NCBI GenBank assembly: GCA_025093555.1
Contig: JAIWNF010000048.1
Coordinates: 1-64,000, forward strand
Source of the DNA: Circinella umbellata
Taxonomy: Eukaryota; Mucoromycota; Mucoromycetes; Mucorales; Lichtheimiaceae
DNA length: 64,000 bases
Direction of reading: 5' to 3'
How positions within the stretch are numbered: the stretch's first letter is position 1; every line of letters begins with the position of its first letter. This document shows positions 50,451 to 63,813 of this stretch, one piece after another. Position numbers and translations under genes: made by a program. The notes below the pieces were generated by a model. The model saw only the letters and a program-made list of their open reading frames with translations, made no database searches and was not told the origin of the DNA.

Positions 50451-53422
50451 AGAGATTGAAAAAAAAAAATAAGGGGGGTAAGAAATCTGGAATGGTTTTT
50501 TTTTTAAAAAAAAGTATGAAGTACGTTTAAGAACCAAAGATAAAAATTACTTCTATTACCCTTTTTCCCTTATATATTCGTTTGAAATTAAGACGAAATC
50601 CAAGTTAACTATACTTGATTTTAAAAAAAAAAACGCCAAAAGTAGTTTTATAAATGGAATTGTTGAACTTTTTGGCTCTGTGTGTTTCTTATACTATATG
50701 TATAATTTTTTGATGAAAAAAAAAAGAGAACGTAAACTCAGGACCTATAAAATTGAGGCGACTAGTATATGATTTCTTGTAATTGAATCGTTTTATTTTT
50801 TTATGTTTCTCCTCAATCGATATGCACCAGCATGATTCGATAAAGAAGTCCGTTTAAATCATTATTATTTACCATGATACTCATATATATGATCGAGTAT
50901 AAATTTAGTTCATTTGATGACATGTCACTATAGCTAATTCGACAACTAAAAGAACATGATTTACAATATACGTATGTACAAATTTTAATCAGTAATTTAG
51001 CGTGTGAAGATAGACATCATGAACAAAGTATATCAATTAAAAGCTCGAGTTGACCAAAAGCTATCACACATGGTAATAATAATTAAAAATATTGTAAATA
51101 TTCATAAAGATATACTACTAAATTTGAGAAGAAGAAATTGATTTACAACGAGTAACACTGCACCTAGTAATATTGAAATTGTATTATAGGGTTTCTAAGA
51201 TAATAAGCCCGATATATGACACATAGTCGTTCCTTTATACAAGTAAGCATCATCGAGCTGTACTCTATGTACGTACATGAGTATTACAACGAGAAATTAT
51301 TTAAAGACCACTTGATAATAAACAAGCTAAACATGTTGAAAAGGGTCCGCCCTGTTCATGAATGAGTAAACGAAAAGGAGATAGTGAAAATTTTTTTTTG
51401 AATTATAATGGGAGAAAATATCTCTATTCCTCTAATGCATATAATCCTAATCCATGTATCTGTAGCACTAAAAAAGCAGAAAAAAAAAACTCCTATTGTG
51501 CGACACTAAAGTGAATTATCTTATTGTCAAAGAAGCTGTTGCCCACTTTATTTAAGTTGCAATACTTACTATTGAATGATCGACGTCCAACATGACAAGA
51601 GGAACTTACTGAATATAATTAGAATATGATACTACTTATAGCTGTTTCATTAGTTAGTATTAATTATAATGTAAAGAAAATATCACTGGATTGAAAACCT
51701 ACGCAAAGGAGTTCATAAATAATAATCCATCAATTGACTCTGACATTTTTAGAAAATATTTAACATCAAATACCTTCTGCCCACTATAAATATTATTACT
51801 ACTATATACGTACTGTTGGAAATGAATGAAGAGTTCTACTAAGTTATACAAGAAAATTCAAAAATGTTTACTATCATCCTACGATGGACGTCATATAGCT
51901 TAGCAACAGTAATATTATCATCAAAAAACAATTTCTATATATGCTTATATATTACAGTGACAACCTACCATGAAAGCACGAAAAAGACACATACCTAACA
52001 TTATTTTTAATATGTTATTAACACAATTTATTCCACGAGTAACATACATCAAACTAAAACGAACAACACAGTATCACTGAAAACGTTTATAGAGAAAAGT
52101 TATAAAACTATGTTTTGACCGTCTATGTGAGTCGACAAAAGGTATAAAGATCATTTCGTTTTAAAATCTTTGAACTTTTCAAAAGTGACACCAGCATTTC
52201 ACTGAGAGAAAGTGACAATATGAAATAGAAAAACAAATAAAACAGATAATTTTCTGTGGTAGTGTCAGAACCAACACCAGGAATAAGAAAAAGATCATTT
52301 GCAAAAGTCCAAAAGCAAAGAAAAATCTAACCGATTCCATTGCTATATGTAATAAAGGGTCGATTAAAAAATATAATATATTAATGACCAAAAGTATATA
52401 CTAATTTATAATCTATTGAAATATATATATGCTTTTTTGTTGAACATGCTTATGCATCATATTATCAAGCAGAACAAATGTAAACACCTTAATTACAAAC
52501 GTATCCAGTATACGTATAGTCAAAAAAGAGGTAAATACAACTAAAATTTGCACATAATTACTATTGTATTGTTAAAAGTTATGTATATACATTCAATATG
52601 ACCCGCAGAAAGGATTTTACAAGAAATCGACATCTGATTATTAACGCTATATTCTGATTATTTTTCATGGTACGTAAGTAATTAATTCCATCAATAGTTA
52701 ATAATGTCATATGAAATCATAAAAAGAAAACGCAAATGTAAATATTATGATATACGTATAACAATATTTTGTAATTTTCCTAATTCAAATACGTACTACA
52801 TATATTCAGGAGCCTGTATTGAGGGATCGGCTATGCAGTGAAAGATATTACGTAACACATTGATATGCAAGATATAAAGTATATCCAATTTGTGGATAGT
52901 TATAATGGCACTCTTCCTTCTTACCTTTAATGTCACAAACTCAACCAAGATGGAAAATAACATATAAGTAATTCTTTATAAAAGTGTAGGTGCTTGATCG
53001 GCCACAAAACACAATGAATTTCTTTTTGCCACCATATTCCAATACAAAAAAAAACACAAATTTAGTTTTTATACGTAACTCATATATAGTAACCCTCTTG
53101 AGAATTAATGACCAGGTTACAGTCATTATTGCAGAAATAAGTAAGCAAAATATACTAAAACACAAGATTTGATTTGTTTTTTACTGTTAAAACTATTATA
53201 TAAAAAAAGAAGAGAAGAGAGAAAGAAAAACGCAAAAAAAAAGAACTTTACTACACAAATTGGGTTGACATAGAAACTTTGTTAGTTATACACTTTAAAG
53301 GTTTTTGCACAAAAAAAATAAAAGAGTGTGTGTGAATTGGAAATAATGCTTTTTTTTTGTTTCATTTTAAGGTAATTAAAAACACAAAGAAAAATAATAA
53401 AAAGGAAAATATATTATTTTGT
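50310..53422. other. 3.1-kb gene-free stretch
   Basis: Starts with the SWI1-like promoter and a 28-bp poly-A run at 50420-50447. The rest is even AT-rich sequence. Frames at 52179-52391 and 52941-53165 are hydrophobic but without motifs. Confidence 0.5.
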
Positions 53423-56400
53423 TTAATGATTATGGAAAACGGAAAAAGGGACGGATCCACCAAATGTTGCTGCAGATTGAAAAGGTGAGAAAAACGCCAT
53501 ATCATTCGCTCCCGCTGCAGCGGCAGCAGCAGCAGCTGCTGCAGCAGCTGCGGCTCCTGCTTCACTGTTAGGTCCAGCCATCCAAGGAGCAAGATATCCC
53601 ATCGATATCCTAGTTTCTGGGAATTGTTGGGTATGTGGTTGTTGATTATGATGATGATTATGATGATGATGATGATGTGTTTGCTCCTGTTGTTGGTTAC
53701 GCTGTTGTTCACGATTGATTTTTCCTTGAATGCGTTTACCATATGGAGTGTTACGAATAGCTGGAAGTAGAGGACGAATACATTCCACCAACTAGGACGA
53801 TAACAGAAATAATGAAAATGATAACCCAAGTTTAATAACCTTATTACATTAACTCCCTTAAAAAAAGTCTTTTTATTTTTATTTTTACCTTTGCGCGTTG
53901 TGTAGGTTCTGCATAATCCAGTGCTGTTTGTACAACGTAATTTGCATATGAATCTCGTAACAACTTTTCAAGTCTAGCACGATTTGCCATTTCTTCAATT
54001 AGATGTCGTCGTGTGTCAGCTTCAGCCACACGAATACACTATAATAGATAATATCGATCCAATTTGAGATTGTTAGAATTTTGTTTTTATTTCGTATTTT
54101 CACACATTATATAAACTAATTATTTGAAAAGCGTCATACCTTTTCCATGACATTGGAGCTGAATTTTTGAACCGATAATGAACCGACATGGCCAATGAAT
54201 CGTCGAACCAACAGATCAGAAAAATTTGCATCACCTAAATCAAGCACGTATTGAACAACATAATTTCCAAAAGGGTCTTGTACAAGTGTTAATGCATGAT
54301 TAATAATCTCTGTCACTAATTGTGCCTATTTTTAGATAGAAAGAATAAAAAAGTAGATCAATATATTGTAAAAGATTTAATGCTTATTTGCCAACAAGTT
54401 CGATGTTGGTAAAAAGTAACTTTTTAAGGGGGGGAGCGGTGAATAACAGGGAAAATAAATTACTTTTTGGTTTTCGGCCGAATAATCTATGCAACGTTGC
54501 AGTACACAGCAACCATGACGATGTGTAGCAACTTCGACACAATTTAGACTGACAGCATTATAAATAAACTGTTTGTTATCCGAAGAAAGACGATGAAGAC
54601 ATCTCTGAATTACATGATTACCGTTCAGATCCTTGATTAATGTTACAACATTAGGTGCTAAGGCGACCACAACCGTATCAATCTATTATATTTAAGAAAT
54701 AAATATAAGTATGTACAAAAAAAAATGCATGTATGTATACATGTATGTATATGCGTGTAAGTGTGAAGTGAATGTGATTACTTTACATTCATGGGAGCAA
54801 AATCATTGCTCTACAAACTTATAAAAAGAGAAACAAAAATATAAATATATCTCCCAAAAAAAAATTGCATACCTGTTCCGGAAGAGTGATAAATTCAATC
54901 ATTTTCTGAACAGCACGCGTGCCATGCATATTTAATGAAATGCTGACCATATCGTGAGACACTTGCTCAACAATTAACGTGCGTTGATCGTCTGTGCAAT
55001 GTTCCATTAATTTTTGGCATAAATAATTACCAAACGGATCTATAATTTTTTACCAAATATACAATAAAACCATTTTTAGCTATATATGCACATACTTTCC
55101 TCTTTCTTTTTCTTTTATTCCATCCGTACAAATATGTTTTCTTACGTACCAGTCATAAGCTCCACAAAATGAGGGAACACGTTTTCGAAAATACTATCCC
55201 GCTGATCATCTTTTTGTTCCTCTAATTTACGCTGCAGATAGCGACAACCATATTGATCCTTACACAAGGTGTAAATTTCATTGATAACATCTTCAAAACG
55301 CACAGAGGCAAATCGGTCTTGATCATTATGACGTCGAGGTGTCGGTGGTCCAGATGCTTGTTTATTTTTTGAAGTTGGTGATGGGGGTGTACTATTGTTA
55401 TTAGAATGAGTACCGCCATTATTGTTTGTTGATGATGCGGGAGCTGATGGTTGTGGTTGCTGAGGTTGTACCACAGGTGTTGGAGAAGGAGGTTGTTGAT
55501 TCATATGGCGCATCAGATGGTTTAAAAGTAATGGATTCATATTACCATTACTGCATGCAGCGGCTGTGGCTGCTGCAATAGCTGCTGAAGAAGGAGCAGA
55601 TGATATTGATGGCGGTGCTGGTGATGGTGGAATTGAATTGTTATTGTTATTGTTGTTGTTGACTTTATTATTCCCATTCTGTTGTTGAAAGAGTGGATAA
55701 CCCATCAACGAGGGAAGAAAAGGGGGCAACATTCCACCATCGACCGTTGACGTTGCCGCTGTAGCGTATGGATGAGAGTGATGATGAGGACTTACTAATC
55801 CCCACTAATGCCACTTATTGATTCTTTTTGTTGCTGTTGTTGCTGTAGTCGTGCAGCATCTAAGCTGGATAATCGTCTAGCTGCTGCAAGGTCAGGATTT
55901 GAATAAGAAGGTGACAATCGATTGTTTCGATTACTGTTTGTAGTATTATTATTACCACTGCTTCCAGGAGAGCTGATGCCATCTAAATCCAAACGTTTGT
56001 TTGTTATGGTATACGGAACATCCACAGAATATTTTCGAAATAGGGAAGAATGCACCATGTTGCTATTGTTGTTAGGATCACCATATAACATGGAATCATT
56101 TCCATTTCCCCATTCTGAATGAGTAGTTGTTGGTGAAGATGTGCTTTGCTAAAAAAAAAATAATGTAATAGGAATCTTTTTGATAAGAATTTTTTTTTTT
56201 CTTTGGCATGTCTATAAGGGGAAGAACGAGCATAGGAATAAGGGGGTAGATGAAAAGAAGGGCTTTTGCAGACTGCCTTTTTTTTTTTTTGGTTGAAGGT
56301 TGAAAGATACGTAAAGAATAAAGTACATATATTATGGAAGGAGAAAAAAGATTTTCTTTTTGTTGAGAAAGGGGTGAAACAGGGGAGAAGAGGAAGGGGG

Positions 56401-57230
56401 CGAAAGAAGAAATTTGAAAAAGAGAAAAAAAAACTTACAAGGCATGGATAACTCTCGCGACGGATTAGTGCCGGAAAATGAGGGTGCTTGTGCGTGGCAT
56501 CTAACGATCGCCGCATAAAATTTGGATCAGTGGAACCTGTCATACCAGCTTGGCGTCCTAGAAAAATTAATCCGTGAGTTTCTTTATATGTATATATATA
56601 TTATATATAAAATAAAAAGAGACCATCATTATTTTCTATTGTAAGCCAAATAATAATTGATTTGCTTGGAAACCAACACCACATTAAGTAATTCTCTATT
56701 ACCTGGTTCATCCGAAGGTGGAAACAAGAATCTGTCGCTTGATTGAGGAGTAAACGCCGTGCTGTCCGGAAATATGCCACGCATCGATCTCGGAACAGGT
56801 CTCCTGGAAAATGTTACACAACGATTAAAAAAGGGCATTCAATTCATTTTTCAGCTCACTTCTTTCTTTTTACGCTAAAAGGCTATTGTATAATGCAGGA
56901 AAAATAAAATAAAAAGAATTATTTCTTTTAAACTTACTTATCCAAAGGATGATGATGATGTTGCTGATCGTTAGAAAGATTCAAAGCTTCCATATTTTTC
57001 AACAAATCCTGTTCAGCAACTGTTGTTACCATGCTACCCACACCATTGGTGGAGTAACTTGTTGCCGTAGAAACAGTTGTTGTAGTGCTACTATTGTTAT
57101 CATGAACGAATCGATCTGGTGAATTAGGTGCTGTGATTGTTGTAGAGCTATTGTTCGTTGTTGAAATAGTGTTATAATGATGTCGACGGATAGTGGAAGC
57201 TGTTGCTGGTTTGAAAGTAGTATTATCCAT
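53423..57230 (-). CDS. Pumilio-family (PUF) RNA-binding protein, Puf4/Mpt5 type
   Basis: Post-transcriptional repressor binding 3' UTRs. Ten exons: 57230-56938, 56803-56703, 56557-56439, 56148-55806, 55758-55150, 55039-54873, 54682-54464, 54325-54140, 54038-53889, 53791-53423 (851 aa). The N-terminal 450 residues are Ser/Asn/Gln/Pro-rich. The eight PUF repeats are: 1 CKDQYGCRYLQRKLEE, 2 DPFGNYLCQKLME, 3 NMHGTRAVQKMIE, 4 DLNGNHVIQRCLH, 5 HRHGCCVLQRCID, 6 DPFGNYVVQYVLD, 7 QKFSSNVMEKCIR, 8 DSYANYVVQTALD. Repeats 8-6 (NYxxQ, SNxxE, NYxxQ) specify UGU by the PUF code. HGCCVLQRC in repeat 5 matches the Puf4/Mpt5 group. The tail is Gln/His-rich with a poly-Ala run. The 47-nt intron at 55759-55805 is doubtful. 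Confidence 0.92.
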
Positions 57231-60200
57231 ATTTTTCTTAAAAACCCCCAGGGCCAAATAATAACGAAATAATAATAATATAAAAATAAAACAAATATAT
57301 ATTAAAACAGAAAAAAGTGTACAAGAGAAATAAAATAAAATAAAAAAGAAAAGGAATAATATATAATTATTATTAAAAACACACAGGTAACAAAACACAC
57401 ACACACGCAGAAAGAGAGGAGGAGAGAGGAAGAAGGGAAAAAAAAAAAAAGAAAAGAGAAGAGAAGAAAAAAACAAAATAAATCGTTTTAGGCAGTTTTT
57501 TTTTTTTGTCTTAAGTTATTCTGCCATGATGATGGTGCTGCATGCTACTTGATGATGAATTTTTTTAGCCCTAAAATAAATACATCAATTCCACCCCCTT
57601 TCTTCCATCCCGCTTTTTTTTTTTTTCTCCTTTTTTGCGACGACCGTAAAAAAAAAAATTTGGCGAAAAAAATAATCACCATCATGGTCCATCAGCATGT
57701 TGTACACAGTTGAAATATAAATATAAATGTATAATATGCAAACATACATGTGTGTATGTGAGAAACTTTTCTGTTATCCCACAGAAAAAAAAACAATAAT
57801 AAACGATATTTTTTTTCTTTCTTTTCGATTTGGAGTTCAAACAAAATTTATAAAAGAAAAAAGGATCTGCCAAAATAAAATAAAATGAAATGACGGTGGT
57901 TTATCATCGTATGGGTTGCTTATGATCGTCAAACATTCCTATTTGTGGAATTCATATATACTTTCAGAGAAAAGAGTTAATCTTCGCTCCTGTATACTCT
58001 ATCATATAACCACTATTATTTTACTCGTCGTGAAACATTATTTTTTATTATTATTGTAAAGTGAAAATTTATTATTATTATTATGATGATGGGTATATAC
58101 ATACAGCACCAGAAATATTTAGAAGGTGCATTATTCTATGCTGTATGATGTTTTATGAAAACTGTTTGATCTCCGTTTGCCATTAGAAATGAGAAAATCG
58201 TTCTTATAACGACTACCAGATGATATTTTTTTTTTGCCTCTTTTATTAAATTACTTATTACTACTTTTTTTACATGATCTCCAGCCACTTTAGAAGTATA
58301 ACACCAACAAATTGTATATGTGGCATTGATATTTGAAATAATAATAAAAGAAGCTGAGCAAACTAAGCCTCGTTACACTGATTCCTTCAAACAAAGAAAA
58401 GAAAAAAGTGCCTTTTCATTATTGCTGCGCACATACCACAGATCTGCATATAAGCTGAGATTTGGACGGTTTATTAAAAAAAGTTGTGGAAGGGGGTTCT
58501 ACATTTCTTTTGTGCAGCACATTTATATCTTTTTTTTTTTTTTTTTGCCACAACCGAGCTCCTGGCTTCATAAACTTTTATAGTCTAGCTCTGATACGAT
58601 GATCCGTTTTTTATCATTTTATTATACTTTTTTTTTTCTTGAATAGTACTTCTTCTCGCTCTTCCCTCCTCATTTCTCACGAACATCACGACCGTTTAAT
58701 ACTTTTAATTTAATTAATCAGCTTCTTATAGGTTTATTGTCTGTCATTACTATTATTCTTAAACGTTTAATTGCAGCGAACATACGTAAACACTTTTCAC
58801 CCATTCTTATTATTATAATTGCGTAATATTTTATTGACATCTTCATTTCTTTATATTATCATTGTTATTGTTATTTTAGTGTACGGTGGATAATTTTACT
58901 ATCAATAATTGACAATGGATAAGATTAAATAACAATATAATATATACTTTTTTATAAGGATAGGGGAAAAAAGCTTATGTATACCAAGAGATATTTTATC
59001 ACAATTTATGTAGAAAAGCTTGTTTATCATAGATCATCATAATGATGATCTGACTGGCAGTCCTTGATGATTGTTGTGGTAAATACAATTTTCATATCCA
59101 TCCTCTACTGTACAGTACCTTATTTACTTACCTTAGGCACTTGCTCTCTCTCTCTCTCTCTTTTTTTTTTTTTCTTTAATATTTTTAGATTCACCAATAA
59201 TAATAATTGACGGAACATGACCAATACGAATGTGTCCAAACCAAATTCTTTTTCTTCTCTTTCTTCTATTTCATTGTTATCTTAAACCTGCTTCAGAATA
59301 AGATGGAGATACATTTTTAAATAAAGTTTTCGAGTGTTGTACCAAAATCTTGGAATATGTAGCGATGAATCAATTTTCTTGGTGGTGCCAGGATTGTAGC
59401 TTCTCTCCGAAACCTATATTAAGTGGCGATCAGACTTCAACATTGCTGTTTGTGAAAAAAAAGTAAAAATACAATTCTAAAAACAACGCCTAGAGTATTC
59501 GCAACAAGTTTTACCACCTGGGGATCCTGGTATAAGAATTACGGGCGTGATTAACGTACCACTTGAACGAATAATTATGTCCTCTTCGCGTTTTTTTAAC
59601 AATGTCATATAAAGAAATATTAAAGTACGTTTACCAACGAATGTAGGACGGCAGGTGTATACAGAAGTATGTATTACGATGCCTTGTTAATTTTATTTAA
59701 GAATAATTATATTTCTTCTTATGACAATAAAGTTAACAGATCATCATTTTATTAATAATACTTGCTTCAATATCTTATATCATTACTTTTCAGGAAATGA
59801 GTTCGTTATTAATACAAATGTGAACTAATTGCTCTCAACTAATAATAATTTGTTGCCAGTAAATAAGACCAATCTGTGTCGTCATGAAGCTTTCTGTATA
59901 CTTTTTTCTATCTTGTTCTAATTTTCAAGATTGTATAAATAACATTTGATGCTTTCAATGTTATCATCTTATGTAAACACTTTGATGTATGAACTTGTTG
60001 GTAAAAAAGAATTTATACTAGATATCTAATTCTATAGTATATACTGCGTTTATATGCCGTAACATTATCATGTACTTTCTGTTGCTTATGCTGTATTATT
60101 TATCATAATGAGAAATAAAATAACAGCAACAGATTATTATTACCGCATATGTTTACATTACGTTTAACAAACTTTTTTTTTAGATCAATAGGATATGTAA

Positions 60201-60495
60201 ATAATAAGATGTAAGTGTATAAATATTGAAAAAAAGGCAATAATTAACCAATGCAACATGTAAATATGCATAGTTTAGCAAGTGGTAGTTGAAGGTATTA
60301 AATAAAGCTAAAAAAAAAATGTTGATTTTTCTCTTCTTCCTCTTCTATCATTACCACTTACTGACAAATGTTGCAAACAATACTAAAATTTTTTGTTATC
60401 GGAACGACAAGTGGTTTATTTGTCTACATTTTGCGTAGCATTTTCTTTTTATGTTTGTTTGGCAAGAATGCACCACACACTGTCCAGAGTTCATT
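57231..60495. other. 3.3-kb gene-free stretch
   Basis: 5' flank of the PUF gene: purine-rich leader, A/T tracts, then AT-rich DNA with a (CT)n run at 59144-59161. Frame 58320-58583 shows no recognisable protein. No tRNA-like structure was noticed. Confidence 0.45.
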
Positions 60496-61105
60496 TACCC
60501 CCCCAAAGTTCGTTTTCTAATTAACCAAAGTCGCTCTGGTGTCCAACTGAAATTCGCTTGCCTTACAGTTCAAAAGTTTGCTTTTTATCGCTCAGAATCC
60601 ACTTATGTTATCCATGTCAACTAATATCAATGTGTCAGTTTCTTCTGGCCAGCAGCTTGTTTTCTTACATCCATTTTGTGTGTTTTATGATTCTCGGGTC
60701 CTTTCGGGTCCACTGTATGTGTTTTTTTTTGGTTTTATTTCTTTCAGCTTTTTTTTTTTTTTACAATACACACTCTTTTTTTCTTCTTGACAGTAATGTT
60801 ATGATGTCAAATCTGTTGAAGTGCTCAAAATGTCTCAAGATGGAGTTCAAAAGTCAAAACAGTCTAAGCAGACATGTGTGTGAATATCATTGTGATGAAT
60901 TTACAATAAGTAACGGTGTTATTCCAAGGTTTGTTAAGTTGATATCATTTCTTTGATCAGATTTACGTATAGCTTTTGGTCTCAAGTCAATCTAAGAAAA
61001 TAAAGAGCTAAAAAAAAGAAAATAGTCTACCTTGTACAACACTAGACAAAACTTAAAGACCCATTTTAAGAAGTCGGCATGTCAAGAGTCTCGTTTTATA
61101 TCTAC
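60496..61105 (+). repeat. Left arm of a ~610-bp inverted duplication
   Basis: Matches the reverse complement of 62796-63412 almost base for base: AAAGTTCGTTTTCTAATTAA at the outer edge and AAGAAGTCGGCATGTCAAGA at the inner edge. There are scattered substitutions and a few 1-3-base indels. The spacer is about 1.7 kb. Confidence 0.9.
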
Positions 61106-61232
61106 ATGTGATCAAATACCTCAAGAAAATGATGAATCGAAAATTCGTTTTATAAAACGAGACCATGCTGCAATAGTTGATGCATGTGGCGGTTCAGAAC
61201 TGGAAAAAAATCAACAGGAGCAACTTCTTTAA
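60605..61232 (+). CDS. C2H2 zinc-finger protein, left-arm copy
   Basis: Exons 60605-60714, 60794-60928 and 61046-61232 give 143 aa with correct phases. The finger is LLKCSKCLKMEFKSQNSLSR followed by HVCEYH: C-x2-C, a 12-residue loop, then His pair. A second, weaker segment QNLKTHFKKSAC is C-terminal and lacks a clear Cys pair. The protein ends SELEKNQQEQLL. The first two exons and the start of the third lie in the inverted duplication; the C-terminal half is unique. Its role is unknown; small C2H2 proteins of this kind are often part of transposons or lineage-specific repeats. Confidence 0.5.
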
Positions 61233-62795
61233 AATTGTTGACGTAATCAATCTCAAACATGTATGCTTATTATGCAGTGATGGTGAAGAACAGTTTACGC
61301 TAGTTCATAAAAAGCATTTTAGTCAAATCTTTTAAGAGCCATTTTATCAGTATCTTATCCGTTTGTGAAAATGAAAACAATACGATATCTTGAATGGTTT
61401 ATACAGTACGTACACCGGAGAATTTGATAATAGGATACGTAGTCAAAAGGTATTTTCAGAGGTCAATAAATTATAGTTTATTTTTTAACAGAGGTCATCA
61501 ATATATAACATGAAATGAATATGCTAAATTCACGTATACATAAATGAGATTTGAATGAGATGGCTATGGATTCAATTGATATGAATATGAAGGTCTGATT
61601 CTCCCTTTATTTTACAAAAAAGAACGAACGTTCTGATAAATATGTATGTCAAGCTTCAAACAGCCTAAACATAAACATCTTAAATCCAGCCGATAATCAA
61701 AAATGTTCACTAGATGAACCTAAGAATAGACTACAGGAAAGTGTCTAATAGGAGGACGAATCCCGAGCTATCGATACGGTCGAGTAATGAGCTGTCAGTC
61801 CGGACCAGGGCGGAGATATTAGATATTTTTCAATTTTACCAATCTCATGCTGGAATTACAAACTTGAATAAAAAAAGGGAATCTAGAAATTCATCCTTTA
61901 TTACATAGAATAAACTACTTTAACATATAATTCGGACAAGTTGACTATCAAGAGAATAAGAGGGAGGATATATAACTTTTCGGCTGTCTTTCAGGATTGA
62001 TGATTGATAAAAATTTCGATTATAGCAAGGTTCAAACAGTTACCAAAACCTGATGTTGTTGGCCCCGACATTACGTTCTTCAAGAATATCTAATCGTAAA
62101 CTCTATGTTGATAATGAATTAAAGGTTTTAGTCTCAAGTATTAATTTATGACCATCATCATCAATAATGCTGATAATTTAAACATTATCATATTTACAGC
62201 TTTGTGGATGTGGAGGGAGTAATGATGTTGGTACAATGCCTTTTTGATTATAAAGCCTTCATGATGTTCATATACTATTTTTTTTCTGCCATAGACTTTG
62301 TTGCAATAAATAATGATAGCTTTGCTGTGGTTGGTAATGACCATTCCTGGTAGCAATGCAGCACATGAAAAACGAACATATGGAAACATACTTCAATCAT
62401 CATTCACCGGCTTTGTCATTTTTTAACTCACTTAAATAAACTCTTCCTCTGATAGTAATTTTGAATATGGTGCATTGATAACAATATCTCTAAACTTATA
62501 TCAATGTTTACTAGTACCATTACTACTCTTTTTTTTTTTACAGCTGGCGTTATGCTCATTATTTCACTATTGCAATTGTTTGTCCATTGCTTTTCCTGAA
62601 CTTGCAAAAAATCCTTTTCACCCATGCTGATCGATACACAAACTGGTTTGAGATCCATGGCATATACGACCTTCAATATTTGGTGTTAGTGGTTTTTATC
62701 GTGCAAGAGGGCACCACATACGCTTAGAATTGAATTCTCATAAGCTCTTTTTATCGTCCGTTCATTATTTTTTTAAGGTACGTATTTGGCCGCAA
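61233..62795. other. Unique centre of the inverted duplication
   Basis: No transposase recognised. Minus-strand frames at 62141-62389 (MFPYVRFSCAALLPGMVITN start) and 62428-62676 (MKVVYAMDLKPVCVSISMGE start) look coding in composition and could be exons of a gene read outward from the right arm, but I cannot name them. Plus-strand frame 61714-61908 is Arg/Ser-rich and unassigned. Confidence 0.4.
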
Positions 62796-63412
62796 GCAAA
62801 TATAAAAAGAGATTCTTGACATGCCGACTTCTTAAACTGGGTCTTTAAGTTTTGTCTAGTGTTGAACAAGGTAGACTATTTTCTTTTTTCTAGCTCTTTA
62901 TTTTCTTAGATTGACCTGAGACCAAAAGCTATACGTAAATCTGATCAAAGAAATGATATCAACTTAACAAACCTTGGAATAACACCGTTACGTATTGTAA
63001 ATTCATCACAATAATGATATTCACACACATGTCTGCTTAGACTGTTTTGACTTTTGAACTTCATCTTGAGACATTTTGAGCACTTCAACAGATTTGACAT
63101 CATAACATTACTGTCAAGAAGAAAAAAAGAGTGTGTATTGTAAAAAAAAAAAAAAAAAAACTGAAAGAAATAAAACCAAAAAAAACACATACAGTGGACC
63201 CGAAAGGACCCGAGAATCATAAAACACACACAAAATGGATGCAAGGAAAACAAGCTGCTGGCCAGAAGAAACTGACACATTGATATTGGTTGACATGGAT
63301 AACATAAGTGGATTCTGAACGATTAAAAAGCAAACTTTTGAACTGTAAGGCAAGCGAATTTTAGTCGGACACCAGAGCGACTTTAGTTAATTAGAAAACG
63401 AACTTTGAGGTA
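62796..63412 (-). repeat. Right arm of the inverted duplication, with second zinc-finger copy
   Basis: Inverted copy of 60496-61105. Read on the minus strand it keeps the same start, splice sites and CSKC...HVCEYH finger. It has one added residue (HYCDEF for HCDEF), LASILCVFY for LHPFCVFY, and KTQFKK for KTHFKK in exon 3. After the arm ends, exon 3 runs to a different stop (RTLKK). Confidence 0.85.
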
Positions 63413-63813
63413 CTGATAAACTCGTTTTTTTAGCCATCTTCTTTTGAGGGGACGGATATATGTAAATATTAAAACTTGTTAAAAAAATGTACTAGTTTTC
63501 AACGAAAAAAAAAAAACAATTAGCCATTCCACTGAAGCTTTATAATAGTTCTAGTTTCACCATGAGAAGTAAAGTGAACGAAATGAACATTACTGGGTAC
63601 ACAACTTTTCTTAAATGGGCCACAAAGTAAATTCAACTATCAACAATTTTGTTCACTACGTAAAAATCTTTTAGATCATCGTTCCCATGGTAGCTAGTCT
63701 TGAAATATACTGTTATACTTCGTATGAACATATACTATTATAGAGATACGACAATAAATTTTCAAGACGCTAAAAGAGAAAAAGCGTTTTTATACGTAAT
63801 AAGTTTATATATA
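63413..63813. other. Short spacer
   Basis: AT-rich, no feature recognised. Confidence 0.4.

Noticed and set aside
56934..57476. Long N-terminal hydrophobic extension of the PUF exon 1 frame
   Set aside because: Phe/Leu-rich translation of a purine-rich leader; PUF proteins are cytosolic and the ATG at 57230 fits.
58320..58583. 87-aa ORF in the PUF upstream gap
   Set aside because: Compositionally plausible at first sight, but it ends in poly-F, has no motif, and no exon partner was found.
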